In this document: one piece after another, positions 7,095 through 13,726 of the stretch
How the letters are laid out: each line of letters opens with the position of its first letter
Position numbering within the stretch: position 1 is the first letter of the stretch
NCBI GenBank assembly: GCA_017354515.1
Contig: JAFMQT010000017.1
Span: forward strand, 2,836 to 20,785
Reading direction: 5' to 3'
Length of the DNA stretch: 17,950 nucleotides
Source: Nocardia sp.
Lineage (GTDB): Bacteria > Actinomycetota > Actinomycetes > Mycobacteriales > Mycobacteriaceae
Notes under the pieces: model-generated
What the model saw: only the letters and a program-made list of their open reading frames with translations
What the model was told of the DNA's origin: nothing
The model's database searches: none
Program-made: the position numbers and the translations under genes

Positions 7095-7829
7095 ATGAGC
7101 ACTCGCCACGCAGTCGTCACCGGAGCCAGTTCGGGAATCGGCGAAGCCACCGCCCGTGAGCTCGCGAAACAGGGCTACCACGTGTACGTCGGCGCTCGCC
7201 GGAAGGACCGATTGCGCGCGCTGGCCGATGAGATCGGCGGCACCGCAATCGAATTGGATATCACCGACGAGGATTCGGTGCGGCGGTTCACCGGGGCGGT
7301 CGAGCAGGTGGACGTGCTGGTCAACAACGCCGGCGGCGCCAAAGGGCTGGCACCGATCGCCGAGGCCGATCTCGACGATTGGCGCTGGATGTGGGAGACG
7401 AACGTGCTGGGCACGCTGCGGCTGACCAAGGCGCTGCTGCCGAAACTGATCGCCTCCGGCGACGGCTTGATCGTCACCGTCACCTCGGTGGCGGCCTTCG
7501 ACACTTACGACAACGGCAGCGGCTACACCTCCGCCAAACACGCCCAGGGCGTGCTGCATCGCACGCTGCGCAGTGAACTACTCGGTCAACCGGTCCGCCT
7601 CACCGAAATCGCACCCGGTGCGGTCGAAACCGAATTCTCCCTGGTCCGCTTCGACGGCGACACCGAACGCGCGGCCAAGGTCTATCAGGGCATCGACCCG
7701 CTGATGGCCTCCGATATCGCCGAGATCATCGCCTTCGTCGCGAGCCGCCCCGCCCACGTCGACCTCGACACCATCGTCGTCAAGCCCCGGGATCAAGCCG
7801 GGCCGGGTCGCTTCCACCGCCACGACTGA
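7095..7829 (+). CDS. Short-chain dehydrogenase/reductase
   Basis: Classical SDR of 244 residues. The cofactor-binding motif is TGASSGIG (9-16), with R35/R36 after the second strand favouring NADP(H). D55 is in LDITD, NNAG is at 77-80, and the catalytic residues are S131, Y144 and K148 (YTSAK). The APGAVETEF stretch (173-181) is the usual substrate-side loop. It corresponds to the oxidoreductase recalled as Rv0484c, between the transpeptidase and mshA in M. tuberculosis. It resembles the YdfG-like serine/3-hydroxy-acid dehydrogenase group, but the substrate is not established. The ATG at 7095 is fixed by the N-terminal strand; the frame is open far upstream without coding meaning. It converges on the transpeptidase gene with 23 nt between the stops. 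Confidence 0.92.
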   Translation: MSTRHAVVTGASSGIGEATARELAKQGYHVYVGARRKDRLRALADEIGGTAIELDITDEDSVRRFTGAVEQVDVLVNNAGGAKGLAPIAEADLDDWRWMWETNVLGTLRLTKALLPKLIASGDGLIVTVTSVAAFDTYDNGSGYTSAKHAQGVLHRTLRSELLGQPVRLTEIAPGAVETEFSLVRFDGDTERAAKVYQGIDPLMASDIAEIIAFVASRPAHVDLDTIVVKPRDQAGPGRFHRHD

Positions 7830-7852
7830 CATCTCCCGGCCCGCGGGCGCTG

Positions 7853-9109
7853 TCAGCGGCCGGGCGACGGGGGCGAGGGCGGAGCCGCGGGGCCGCCCGA
7901 AGGCGTGGGGGTGGCGGAAACGACCGCCGCCGGCTTGCCGTGCAGTGCAGACAGGGTTTTCCAGGTGTCCCAGTCGATGGTCCAGTCGTAGATGTCACCG
8001 TCGGCGGCCGACAACGGCACCGAGGTTCCGGTCACCTCCACCGGATCGCCGTACAGGGCGGTCGGAAAGTACTGCTGGGCATCCTCGGCGCTGAGGTTGA
8101 TACAGCCATTGGTGACGTTCGTATTACCTTGGGCGGCGGCCGAATCCGGGTTGGCATGGATGAATTCGCCGTTGTTGGAGATACGTACGGCCCACCGTTC
8201 GTGAACGTTGGTGTAGAAAGGCGGATTCGACATCATCATGTCCTGGTACTTGTCGGTCACCACGTGGGTGCCCGAGCGTGTCACATTCCGGGCCTCGTTG
8301 CCCTCACCGAAACTGCACGCCAGATCCAGGACCGTGGAACCGTCCCGAACCACCTGAATGCGGTGGCTGGGCGCGTACCCCTTAACGATCTGACTGCGGC
8401 CGATGGTGAATTTCGAGGACAGATCCGAGGCGCCGAAGGCGCCGCCGCCGAAGTCCATTCCGTACAGTTCGGCCGCCACGGTCACCGCGGTGCCGGGAGC
8501 CCAATAGTTGCGCGGCCGCCAATGCGCGCGCGAACCGCCGTTCTCATCGGGCAGCCAGGCCCAGCCGCCCTCGGTTTCCGGTGCCGTGGTGACGGTCATC
8601 GCCTTCTCGGCGGCGGCCTTCTGATCGTCGCCGAGGTGCGCTTTGAACTGCAGGATGATCGGCACCGCGATACCCACCGGCTGCCCGTCGCCGATATTGA
8701 TCGTGACCGGGACGATCTGCCGCGGCTTCAGGGTGGTGAATCGGGCATCGATCGGAACGGGTTTGCCGTCGGTGCCGACCGCTGTGCCGGTCCAGGTGTA
8801 GGTGACCCCGTAACCGAGCGGTTCGTTGATCGTGAAACTGCTGCGGTCGGGCGCCATCACCCCGGTGACCTGTCTCCCGTCGGGGTTGGTCAGTGCGACC
8901 TGGTCGATCCGGCCGCTGGAGACGGTGACCGAGACCGGTGCGGTCGGATTGACGTCGGCGCTGCCGGCGCCCGGTTCGAACCGCACCGACGCGACCGGGC
9001 CCGACCCCCCGCCACCGCCGCGGGAGCATCCCGCTACCAGCGCGACTGCCGCCATCTGACCGGCACCGGCCAGTAGCGCCCGGCGACCGGTAACTCCTCG
9101 AATGTGCAC
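7853..9109 (-). CDS. L,D-transpeptidase lipoprotein, LdtMt5/LprQ-like
   Basis: An extracytoplasmic enzyme expected to form 3-3 peptidoglycan cross-links. The 418-residue protein starts with a lipoprotein signal: RR at 9-10, hydrophobic core 11-24 and lipobox VAGC with C28. Two Ig-like domains follow (about 40-130 and 130-240). The YkuD catalytic domain spans about 245-360. The catalytic Cys is C336 in TNGCINLS, with the upstream H318 in IHAN. The common SHGC/THGC motif is changed: Asn (N334) replaces His. The C-terminus is Pro-rich (about 400-418). From memory, both the Pro-rich end and an altered motif fit the divergent M. tuberculosis LdtMt5 (LprQ), which also follows murB. The start is a GTG (9109) with a TAGATT box 6 nt before it, so leaderless initiation is likely. 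Confidence 0.9.
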   Translation of the reverse strand: MHIRGVTGRRALLAGAGQMAAVALVAGCSRGGGGGSGPVASVRFEPGAGSADVNPTAPVSVTVSSGRIDQVALTNPDGRQVTGVMAPDRSSFTINEPLGYGVTYTWTGTAVGTDGKPVPIDARFTTLKPRQIVPVTINIGDGQPVGIAVPIILQFKAHLGDDQKAAAEKAMTVTTAPETEGGWAWLPDENGGSRAHWRPRNYWAPGTAVTVAAELYGMDFGGGAFGASDLSSKFTIGRSQIVKGYAPSHRIQVVRDGSTVLDLACSFGEGNEARNVTRSGTHVVTDKYQDMMMSNPPFYTNVHERWAVRISNNGEFIHANPDSAAAQGNTNVTNGCINLSAEDAQQYFPTALYGDPVEVTGTSVPLSAADGDIYDWTIDWDTWKTLSALHGKPAAVVSATPTPSGGPAAPPSPPSPGR

Positions 9110-9115
9110 GTCCCG

Positions 9116-9121
9116 AATCTA
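9116..9121 (-). promoter_or_regulatory. Predicted leaderless -10 box of the L,D-transpeptidase gene
   Basis: TAGATT is read on the minus strand (9121-9116), 6 nt before the GTG at 9109. There is no Shine-Dalgarno sequence ahead of this GTG. The box implies that the gene has its own promoter besides read-through from murB, whose stop is 65 nt upstream. Confidence 0.4.
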
Positions 9122-9174
9122 CCGAAACCGGCTCTCGTCCCCACCGGACTTCGGCACAGCCCGCGGTACCCGCC

Positions 9175-10272
9175 CTACAGCTCGATGCCCACGGTGACCG
9201 GCTCGGGCTCGAGCCGGATACCGAAGCGCTCCTGCACTCCCGCGCGCACCGTGCGCGCCAGCCCGACCACGTCCGCGGCCGCGGCGCCGCCCCGATTGGT
9301 CAGGGCCAGCGTATGTTTCGTGGACAGCCGGGCGGCGGCTGCCGGCCCCGGGAAACCCTTGCCGAAGCCGGCCCGCTCGATCAACCAGCCGGCCGAGAAT
9401 TTGATGCCGTCCTCGGACGGGTAGGTGGGGATGGTGACATCACCCACATGAGCGCGAATGGTCTCGATGACCGCGCGGGCATCCTGGTGCTCGATGACCG
9501 GGTTGGTGAAGAACGACCCCGCACTCCAGGTGTCGTGGTCTGCCGCGTCCAGCACCATGCCTTTACCGGCCCGCAACCGCAGCACCGCGGCCCGCACATC
9601 GGCGGCCGGGCGGGTCTCGCCCTCGGCGGCCGAGAACATCCGGGCGAGTTCGCCGTAGCGCAGGGCGGCGCTGGCGCCGTCGGGATTCACCGCGAATTCG
9701 ACGGCCAGCACGACCGCCCGATCGGAATGTTTGAGAATCGAGGTGCGGTAGCGCATTCCCAGCTCGCCGGGTTCGGCCCAGCGAATCTCGCCGGTTTCAC
9801 GATCGAGCAACCGCACCCGCCGCAGTACCTGCGCGACCTCCACACCGTAAGCGCCGACGTTCTGGACCGGTGTCGCTCCCGCCGAGCCGGGAATTCCGGA
9901 TAGGCATTCCAGGCCGCCCGATCCGGCCGCGACGGAGGCGCGGACCACCTCGTCCCAGTCCGCACCGGCCTCGGCCAGCACGGTGTCCGAGCCGATCCGG
10001 ATACCCTCGGTCGCGATCCGCACCACGACCCCATCGAAACCGGTGTCGGCGATCAGCAGATTCGAGCCGCCGGCCACCAGCAGCAGCGGAATGCCCGCCG
10101 AATCCAGCGCGCGCACGGTCGCGACCAGGGCGTCGGTGGTGGTGCATTCGGCGACCGTGGCGGGGCCGCCGACCCGCAGCGTGGTCAGCTCCGCCAGCGG
10201 GACCGCCTCGCGTACGCGAACGCCGGTCGAGCCGAGTAGCTCGCGGACCGCTGCCGCGTCGTTTACTGCCAT
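9175..10272 (-). CDS. murB: UDP-N-acetylenolpyruvoylglucosamine reductase
   Basis: FAD- and NADPH-dependent enzyme of peptidoglycan precursor synthesis that reduces UDP-GlcNAc-enolpyruvate to UDP-MurNAc. With the ATG at 10272 it has 365 residues, near the size of mycobacterial MurB. Visible motifs are TLRVGGPA (31-38), the FAD-binding GGSNLLI (68-74) and SGIPGSAGATPVQNVGAYG (125-143). MRYRTSIL (173-180) follows, then SAGSFFTNP with catalytic S253 and FGIRLEPE with E355/E357 near the end. The frame is open further upstream, but that extension is Arg/Pro-rich and unlike MurB. It heads a minus-strand pair with the L,D-transpeptidase lipoprotein, the same pairing as in mycobacteria, joining precursor synthesis with 3-3 cross-linking. 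Confidence 0.95.
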   Translation of the reverse strand: MAVNDAAAVRELLGSTGVRVREAVPLAELTTLRVGGPATVAECTTTDALVATVRALDSAGIPLLLVAGGSNLLIADTGFDGVVVRIATEGIRIGSDTVLAEAGADWDEVVRASVAAGSGGLECLSGIPGSAGATPVQNVGAYGVEVAQVLRRVRLLDRETGEIRWAEPGELGMRYRTSILKHSDRAVVLAVEFAVNPDGASAALRYGELARMFSAAEGETRPAADVRAAVLRLRAGKGMVLDAADHDTWSAGSFFTNPVIEHQDARAVIETIRAHVGDVTIPTYPSEDGIKFSAGWLIERAGFGKGFPGPAAAARLSTKHTLALTNRGGAAAADVVGLARTVRAGVQERFGIRLEPEPVTVGIEL

Positions 10273-10314
10273 ATCGCCGGGTACCACGGGAGATGTCCGC
10301 ACACCGATAGACGG

Positions 10315-10320
10315 TAGCGT
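10315..10320 (+). promoter_or_regulatory. Predicted leaderless -10 box of the first DUF2505 gene
   Basis: TAGCGT lies 8 nt before the ATG at 10329, in the 56-nt gap that diverges from murB. No Shine-Dalgarno sequence is present. Confidence 0.45.
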
Positions 10321-10328
10321 GTCACTAC

Positions 10329-10820
10329 ATGGCGACACCCCTGGCGTACACGGCTCGGTACGCGCACCCGATCGCGGCGCTGCGTACCGCGATCGCCGAT
10401 GAGCAGTACTGGAAGGACCGCATCGAGGAGGTCGGCGGACCCGGCGCACGTCTGGACTCGTTCCGCGCCGACGCCGACCAGGTCGTGGTGGCGATGACCC
10501 AGGCCATTCCCGCCTCGGAACTGCCGGCCGCCATCACCTCGGTGCGGCCCGGTGATCTGATCATTCCGCGCACCGAGACCTACCGGCTCGGCGATCTGTC
10601 CGGGGTCTTCGAGGCCCATGTACAGGACGCCCCCGCCCAGGCCACCGGCACCATCACCTACACCGACGAGGGCGCCGGGTGTCAGGGCGTGGCCGACGGA
10701 TCGGTCGCGGTGCAGATTCCGTTGTTCGGCAAGAAGATCGAGGCCGTGGTCGCGCAGAAACTCCTCGAACTGCTGACCTCGGAAACCGAGTTCACCGACA
10801 CCTGGATCACGAACCACTGA
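10329..10820 (+). CDS. DUF2505 family protein (first copy)
   Basis: A 163-residue soluble protein without signal peptide or membrane segment. It fits DUF2505, an actinobacterial family with an SRPBCC/START-like ligand-binding fold. Typical parts are the YTARYAHPIAALRTAIADEQYWKDR start, the IPRTETYRL strand, the CQGVADGSVAVQIPLFGKKIE hairpin and the final helix AVVAQKLLELLTSETEFTDTWI. No catalytic residues are known, and the ligand is unknown. It diverges from murB and is followed 37 nt later by a paralogue with the same layout. M. tuberculosis has one such gene here as I recall (Rv0481c). Confidence 0.87.
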   Translation: MATPLAYTARYAHPIAALRTAIADEQYWKDRIEEVGGPGARLDSFRADADQVVVAMTQAIPASELPAAITSVRPGDLIIPRTETYRLGDLSGVFEAHVQDAPAQATGTITYTDEGAGCQGVADGSVAVQIPLFGKKIEAVVAQKLLELLTSETEFTDTWITNH

Positions 10821-10843
10821 TTCGGACCGGGTCGGCCGCCCAG

Positions 10844-10849
10844 TAACCT
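10844..10849 (+). promoter_or_regulatory. Predicted leaderless -10 box of the second DUF2505 gene
   Basis: TAACCT lies 8 nt before the ATG at 10858, the same spacing as for the first copy. The paralogues therefore seem to have separate leaderless promoters rather than one shared transcript only. Confidence 0.45.
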
Positions 10850-10857
10850 GGTTCCTC

Positions 10858-11373
10858 ATGGCCCGCCGACTCGACTACTCCGCTCGCTATCCGTTGCACA
10901 CCACCAAAGAGGTGTACGGCGCACTGTCCACCCGCGCCTACTGGGACGCCCGGATGGCGGAGATGCGCAAGTACTCGCCCAACGAGGTGGTCGACTTGCA
11001 GGCCGGGGACAGCGGGATCGAGGTCGAGGTGCGGCACATCCTGCCCCGCGACATGCTGCCCGAGATCGCGCAGACGGTGATCCGCAAGGACATGGTGATC
11101 ACCCGCAAGGAGACCTACAGCGCGTTCGGCCCGGAGGTCACCGGCGAGTTCAGCGCCTCGATTCCGGCCGGTCCGGGCAGCCTCACCGGCACCACCCGGC
11201 TGTTCGCCACCGATACCGGCTGCACCCTGCGCACCTCCCCGCTGGCGAAGGTGTTCATCCCGCTGATCGGTCCCAAACTCGAACAGCTGATGCTGGTCAA
11301 TCTCGTCGACCTGTTGCGGGCCGAGGCCGAATTCACCCAGCAGTGGCTCGAGGAGCAGCACCCGACAACATGA
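10858..11373 (+). CDS. DUF2505 family protein (second copy)
   Basis: A 171-residue paralogue of the preceding gene. Matching blocks are LDYSARYPLHTTKEVYGALSTRAYWDARM at the start, ITRKETYSAFG in the centre, and GCTLRTSPLAKVFIPLIGPKLEQLMLVNLVDLLRAEAEFTQQWL at the end. Overall identity between the copies is low although the block order is kept, so the duplication is old. The SRPBCC-like fold suggests binding of a hydrophobic ligand; this is inferred from the family and has no direct residue evidence. It converges on the AbiEi-like gene, with 63 nt between stops. Confidence 0.87.
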   Translation: MARRLDYSARYPLHTTKEVYGALSTRAYWDARMAEMRKYSPNEVVDLQAGDSGIEVEVRHILPRDMLPEIAQTVIRKDMVITRKETYSAFGPEVTGEFSASIPAGPGSLTGTTRLFATDTGCTLRTSPLAKVFIPLIGPKLEQLMLVNLVDLLRAEAEFTQQWLEEQHPTT

Positions 11374-11436
11374 AGCGGGCGGCATCGGGACCGGCGTTAT
11401 CGCGATGCCACGGTGGCGCTCAGGCGGCGGTGTCGT

Positions 11437-12060
11437 TCAGGCGGCCGAGAGCGACCGGCGCACCCGGGCCGCGGCATGCGGCGGCAGACTCGAACTGCCC
11501 GAGCGTATTTCCTCCGGCACACAGCGGTGAATCGCGATCGCGTCGGCGACCACCTCGTCCAGGGATCCCTGGCCGATTCCGGCCTCGGCCAGATCCAGCA
11601 CCGTCCGCACGGGCGTGGTGACCATGAACGGCCCGGCCGATTCCACATCCGGGCGGCGCAGCGCCCGCCGCAGCACCACCAGGCGCGGGATCCCGGGCGG
11701 CCGGCCCGAACTCGCCGACAGGTGCAGGAATCTCGGACACAGCCGACCCAGCCCGTGCAGTTCGGCCGCGCTGTGGTGGGAGACGGCCGCGGCGCCGTCG
11801 AACCAGGCCGACCACATGGCATATTCGTCGAGCGGCCCGTCCGGCCAATCGGTCATCCGCAAGATCCCCAGGGCCACCCGCACCACCCGGCCGTCGGCGA
11901 TCGCCGCCGGAATCCGGTCCGCGCATCCGGCTCGCAGCACCGACCGCGCGGTGAAGTAGCCGGCGTGCTGGTCGGCCAGCCCGCGCAGCATGATCCAGGC
12001 TCGGTCCGGTTCGGCCGGCACATCTCCGGGAACCCCGGCGGAGGCACCATAGGCGGACAT
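11437..12060 (-). CDS. Lone AbiEi-type antitoxin/transcriptional regulator-like protein
   Basis: A 207-residue protein resembling the AbiEi family, the antitoxin half of type IV AbiE systems. The N-terminus carries the family's short winged-helix pattern (about 22-68: AWIMLRGLADQHAGYFTARS, then ADRIPAAIADGRVVRVALGILRM). The middle has AVSHHSAAELHGLG (92-105), and VTTPVRTVLDLAEAG (138-152) follows. No AbiEii nucleotidyltransferase lies next to it: the downstream neighbour is a convergent DUF2505 gene. It is thus an orphan, perhaps a stand-alone regulator. The ATG at 12060 is preceded by TACTCT at 7 nt. The frame is open further upstream to 12246, but this runs through the divergent promoter region. 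Two inverted repeats lie immediately upstream. Confidence 0.75.
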   Translation of the reverse strand: MSAYGASAGVPGDVPAEPDRAWIMLRGLADQHAGYFTARSVLRAGCADRIPAAIADGRVVRVALGILRMTDWPDGPLDEYAMWSAWFDGAAAVSHHSAAELHGLGRLCPRFLHLSASSGRPPGIPRLVVLRRALRRPDVESAGPFMVTTPVRTVLDLAEAGIGQGSLDEVVADAIAIHRCVPEEIRSGSSSLPPHAAARVRRSLSAA

Positions 12061-12067
12061 AAGCGTC

Positions 12068-12073
12068 AGAGTA
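12068..12073 (-). promoter_or_regulatory. Predicted leaderless -10 box of the AbiEi-like gene
   Basis: TACTCT is read on the minus strand (12073-12068), 7 nt before the ATG at 12060. The 11-bp inverted repeat next door would cover the matching -35 position. Confidence 0.45.
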
Positions 12074-12081
12074 CGCCGGAA

Positions 12082-12148
12082 AGGTGTGTTGGATATCACA
12101 ATCCGATCGGATGCTGCCCAACACACCTCACCGGTTCCACAGAACCGG
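12082..12148. promoter_or_regulatory. Two inverted repeats in the AbiEi-like/DUF2993 divergent region
   Basis: The first repeat has perfect 11-bp arms, AGGTGTGTTGG (12082-12092) and CCAACACACCT (12118-12128). It encloses a 12-bp perfect palindrome, ATCCGATCGGAT (12101-12112). The second has 7-bp arms, CCGGTTC (12131-12137) and GAACCGG (12142-12148), around CACA. The first overlaps the expected -35 of the AbiEi-like gene, and the second the expected -35 of the DUF2993 gene. AbiEi of Streptococcus is known to repress its own operon through inverted repeats, so an operator role is plausible. Confidence 0.55.
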
Positions 12149-12175
12149 CACAGAAAACTCGGTAAGAATCGACGC

Positions 12176-12940
12176 ATGAGTTCGCAGCCAGCAGACGTCG
12201 CGGTAGCCGCGGCCCCCCTCCCGCCGGATGCGCCCAGAACCCGCAACCGTCGAAGAATAGTGCTGATCGCCGTTCTGGTGGTGGTACTCGCACTGGTCGG
12301 AACGGCCGTCGGCGCCGAAACCTATGTCCGGCACCGCGCGGAGGGCTGTATGGCCTCCCAGGTCCAGCAGGAGCTGGGGTCGAAGGTGAAGGTGGGCTTC
12401 GGCTGGAAGCCGCTGCTGCTCACCGCCCTGGACCACCGGATCGGGTCGGTCACCGTCGACAGCGACGACGCGAAGTTCGGACCGGCCGTGGATATGCGAG
12501 TCCACGCGCAGCTCAACAACATCGAGTTGATCAACGGCGGGCAGGGCGGCACCAAACTCGGCAGCAGCTCCGCCGATGCCACCTGGAGCAATGACGGCAT
12601 CGGTCAGACGCTCGGCGGAATGGTCTCCGGCGTGCAGTCCGATCCGGCCGGCGGAACCCTGGATCTGAAGGTGCTCGGCGGTCTGGCCGATCTGAAGGTG
12701 CAACCGCATATCGTGGGCGGTCGCATCGAGGTCGCCACCCAGTCGGCACAGTTGCTCGGTCTGGGCCTGCCCACCGATCTGGTCGACAGCATCGTCAAGA
12801 GCATGACCGAGGGAATGCAGAACTATCCGATGGGAATGCAGCCCATCGACGTGAAGGTCACCGACAGCGGCATCAATGTCTCGCTGCGCGGCGGCGCCAC
12901 CACACTGCCGGGCGCCCAGGGCGCGAACATCGACTGCTGA
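12176..12940 (+). CDS. DUF2993 (LmeA-like) membrane-anchored protein
   Basis: A 254-residue protein with a Pro/Ala-rich cytosolic start, a basic RTRNRRR (21-27) and one membrane helix (about 28-46). The rest is extracytoplasmic. The EGCMASQVQQELGSKVKVGFGWKPLLLTAL stretch and the later repeated beta strands are typical of DUF2993. That family includes mycobacterial LmeA, a cell-envelope protein tied to lipomannan elongation and lipid binding. I recall the equivalent M. tuberculosis gene at this position as Rv0479c. The ATG at 12176 is chosen over a GTG at 12086, because the longer form would start inside the inverted repeat. AAGAAT ends 6 nt before the ATG. The stop is only 6 nt from the convergent deoC stop. 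Confidence 0.85.
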   Translation: MSSQPADVAVAAAPLPPDAPRTRNRRRIVLIAVLVVVLALVGTAVGAETYVRHRAEGCMASQVQQELGSKVKVGFGWKPLLLTALDHRIGSVTVDSDDAKFGPAVDMRVHAQLNNIELINGGQGGTKLGSSSADATWSNDGIGQTLGGMVSGVQSDPAGGTLDLKVLGGLADLKVQPHIVGGRIEVATQSAQLLGLGLPTDLVDSIVKSMTEGMQNYPMGMQPIDVKVTDSGINVSLRGGATTLPGAQGANIDC

Positions 12941-12946
12941 GCGCCG

Positions 12947-13621
12947 CTACTGGGCGAATCCGTCCAGAACGGCCGCCGAACGGGACAATCCGAGCCGGGT
13001 CGCGCCGGCGGCGATGAGTTCACTCGCCGCCGCCGCGGTCCGGATCCCGCCGCTGGCCTTGATCCCCAGACGACCGCCGACGGTCTCGGCCATCAAGCGC
13101 ACCGCGCGCACGTCGGCGCCACCGGCCGGATGAAATCCGGTGGAGGTCTTGACGAAATCGGCTCCGGCCCGCTCGGCCGCCCGGCAGACGGCCACGATCG
13201 CCTCGTCGGTCAGTGCGGCCGATTCCAGAATCACCTTCAGCACCACCTGATCGCCGATGGCCTCGCGCACGGTGATGATGTCGGCCAGCACCGCGTTGTA
13301 CTCACCGGCCACCGCCGCGCCGACATCGATGACCATATCCACCTCCGCCGCGCCCTGCTCCACCGCGAACCGGGCCTCGGTGCCCTTGATCAGCGAATGA
13401 TGTTTCCCGGACGGGAATCCCGCGACGGTCGCCAGGACGAGTCCGGGCGCACTCACCGGCAGCATCGAGGGCGACAGGCAGACGGCGAGCACACCCAGCC
13501 GCCGGGCCTCCTCGATGGCCGCGGCGGCATCGGCGGCGCCGGCCTCGGGCGCCAGCAGCGTATGGTCGATCATCGAGGCGACCTGGGCGCGGGTCAGGGT
13601 TGCCGGGGCGGAATCTGCCAT
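12947..13621 (-). CDS. deoC: Deoxyribose-phosphate aldolase
   Basis: Cytosolic class I aldolase of deoxynucleoside catabolism: 2-deoxyribose-5-phosphate is split to glyceraldehyde-3-phosphate and acetaldehyde. The 224-residue TIM barrel shows IDHTLLAPE (18-26), AEVDMVIDVG with D95, the Schiff-base lysine K158 in DFVKTSTGF, and the proton-relay lysine K188 in GIKASGGIR. All catalytic residues are present. It overlaps neither neighbour: the stop is 6 nt from the convergent DUF2993 stop, and the start is 105 nt from divergent purU. The position matches mycobacterial deoC (recalled as Rv0478). Confidence 0.96.
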   Translation of the reverse strand: MADSAPATLTRAQVASMIDHTLLAPEAGAADAAAAIEEARRLGVLAVCLSPSMLPVSAPGLVLATVAGFPSGKHHSLIKGTEARFAVEQGAAEVDMVIDVGAAVAGEYNAVLADIITVREAIGDQVVLKVILESAALTDEAIVAVCRAAERAGADFVKTSTGFHPAGGADVRAVRLMAETVGGRLGIKASGGIRTAAAASELIAAGATRLGLSRSAAVLDGFAQ

Positions 13622-13726
13622 GGATCACAGTCTGGCACAGGCCCACCGGCACCCCTGCGCGATCTCTCAGGCAACACTCGGCCAGGTCACAGCGGTCGCC
13701 TGGAACGCACCTGCGAGGATCGCAGC

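Noticed and set aside
10273..10449. N-terminal extension of MurB
   Set aside because: The extra 59 residues are Arg/Pro-rich, run through the divergent DUF2505 promoter and start codon, and have no counterpart in MurB.
13660..13690. CTCTCAGGCAA upstream of purU, identical to the conserved 3' segment of glycine riboswitches
   Set aside because: The matching 5' parts (a GGAGAG-type strand and GAAGGNGCAA) are missing from the roughly 50 nt between this motif and the deoC start, so no complete aptamer can form. A covariance-model search would settle it.
13130..13726. Upstream extension of the purU frame
   Set aside because: It is antisense to deoC with low-complexity composition. The ACT domain and a Shine-Dalgarno sequence set the start at 13727.
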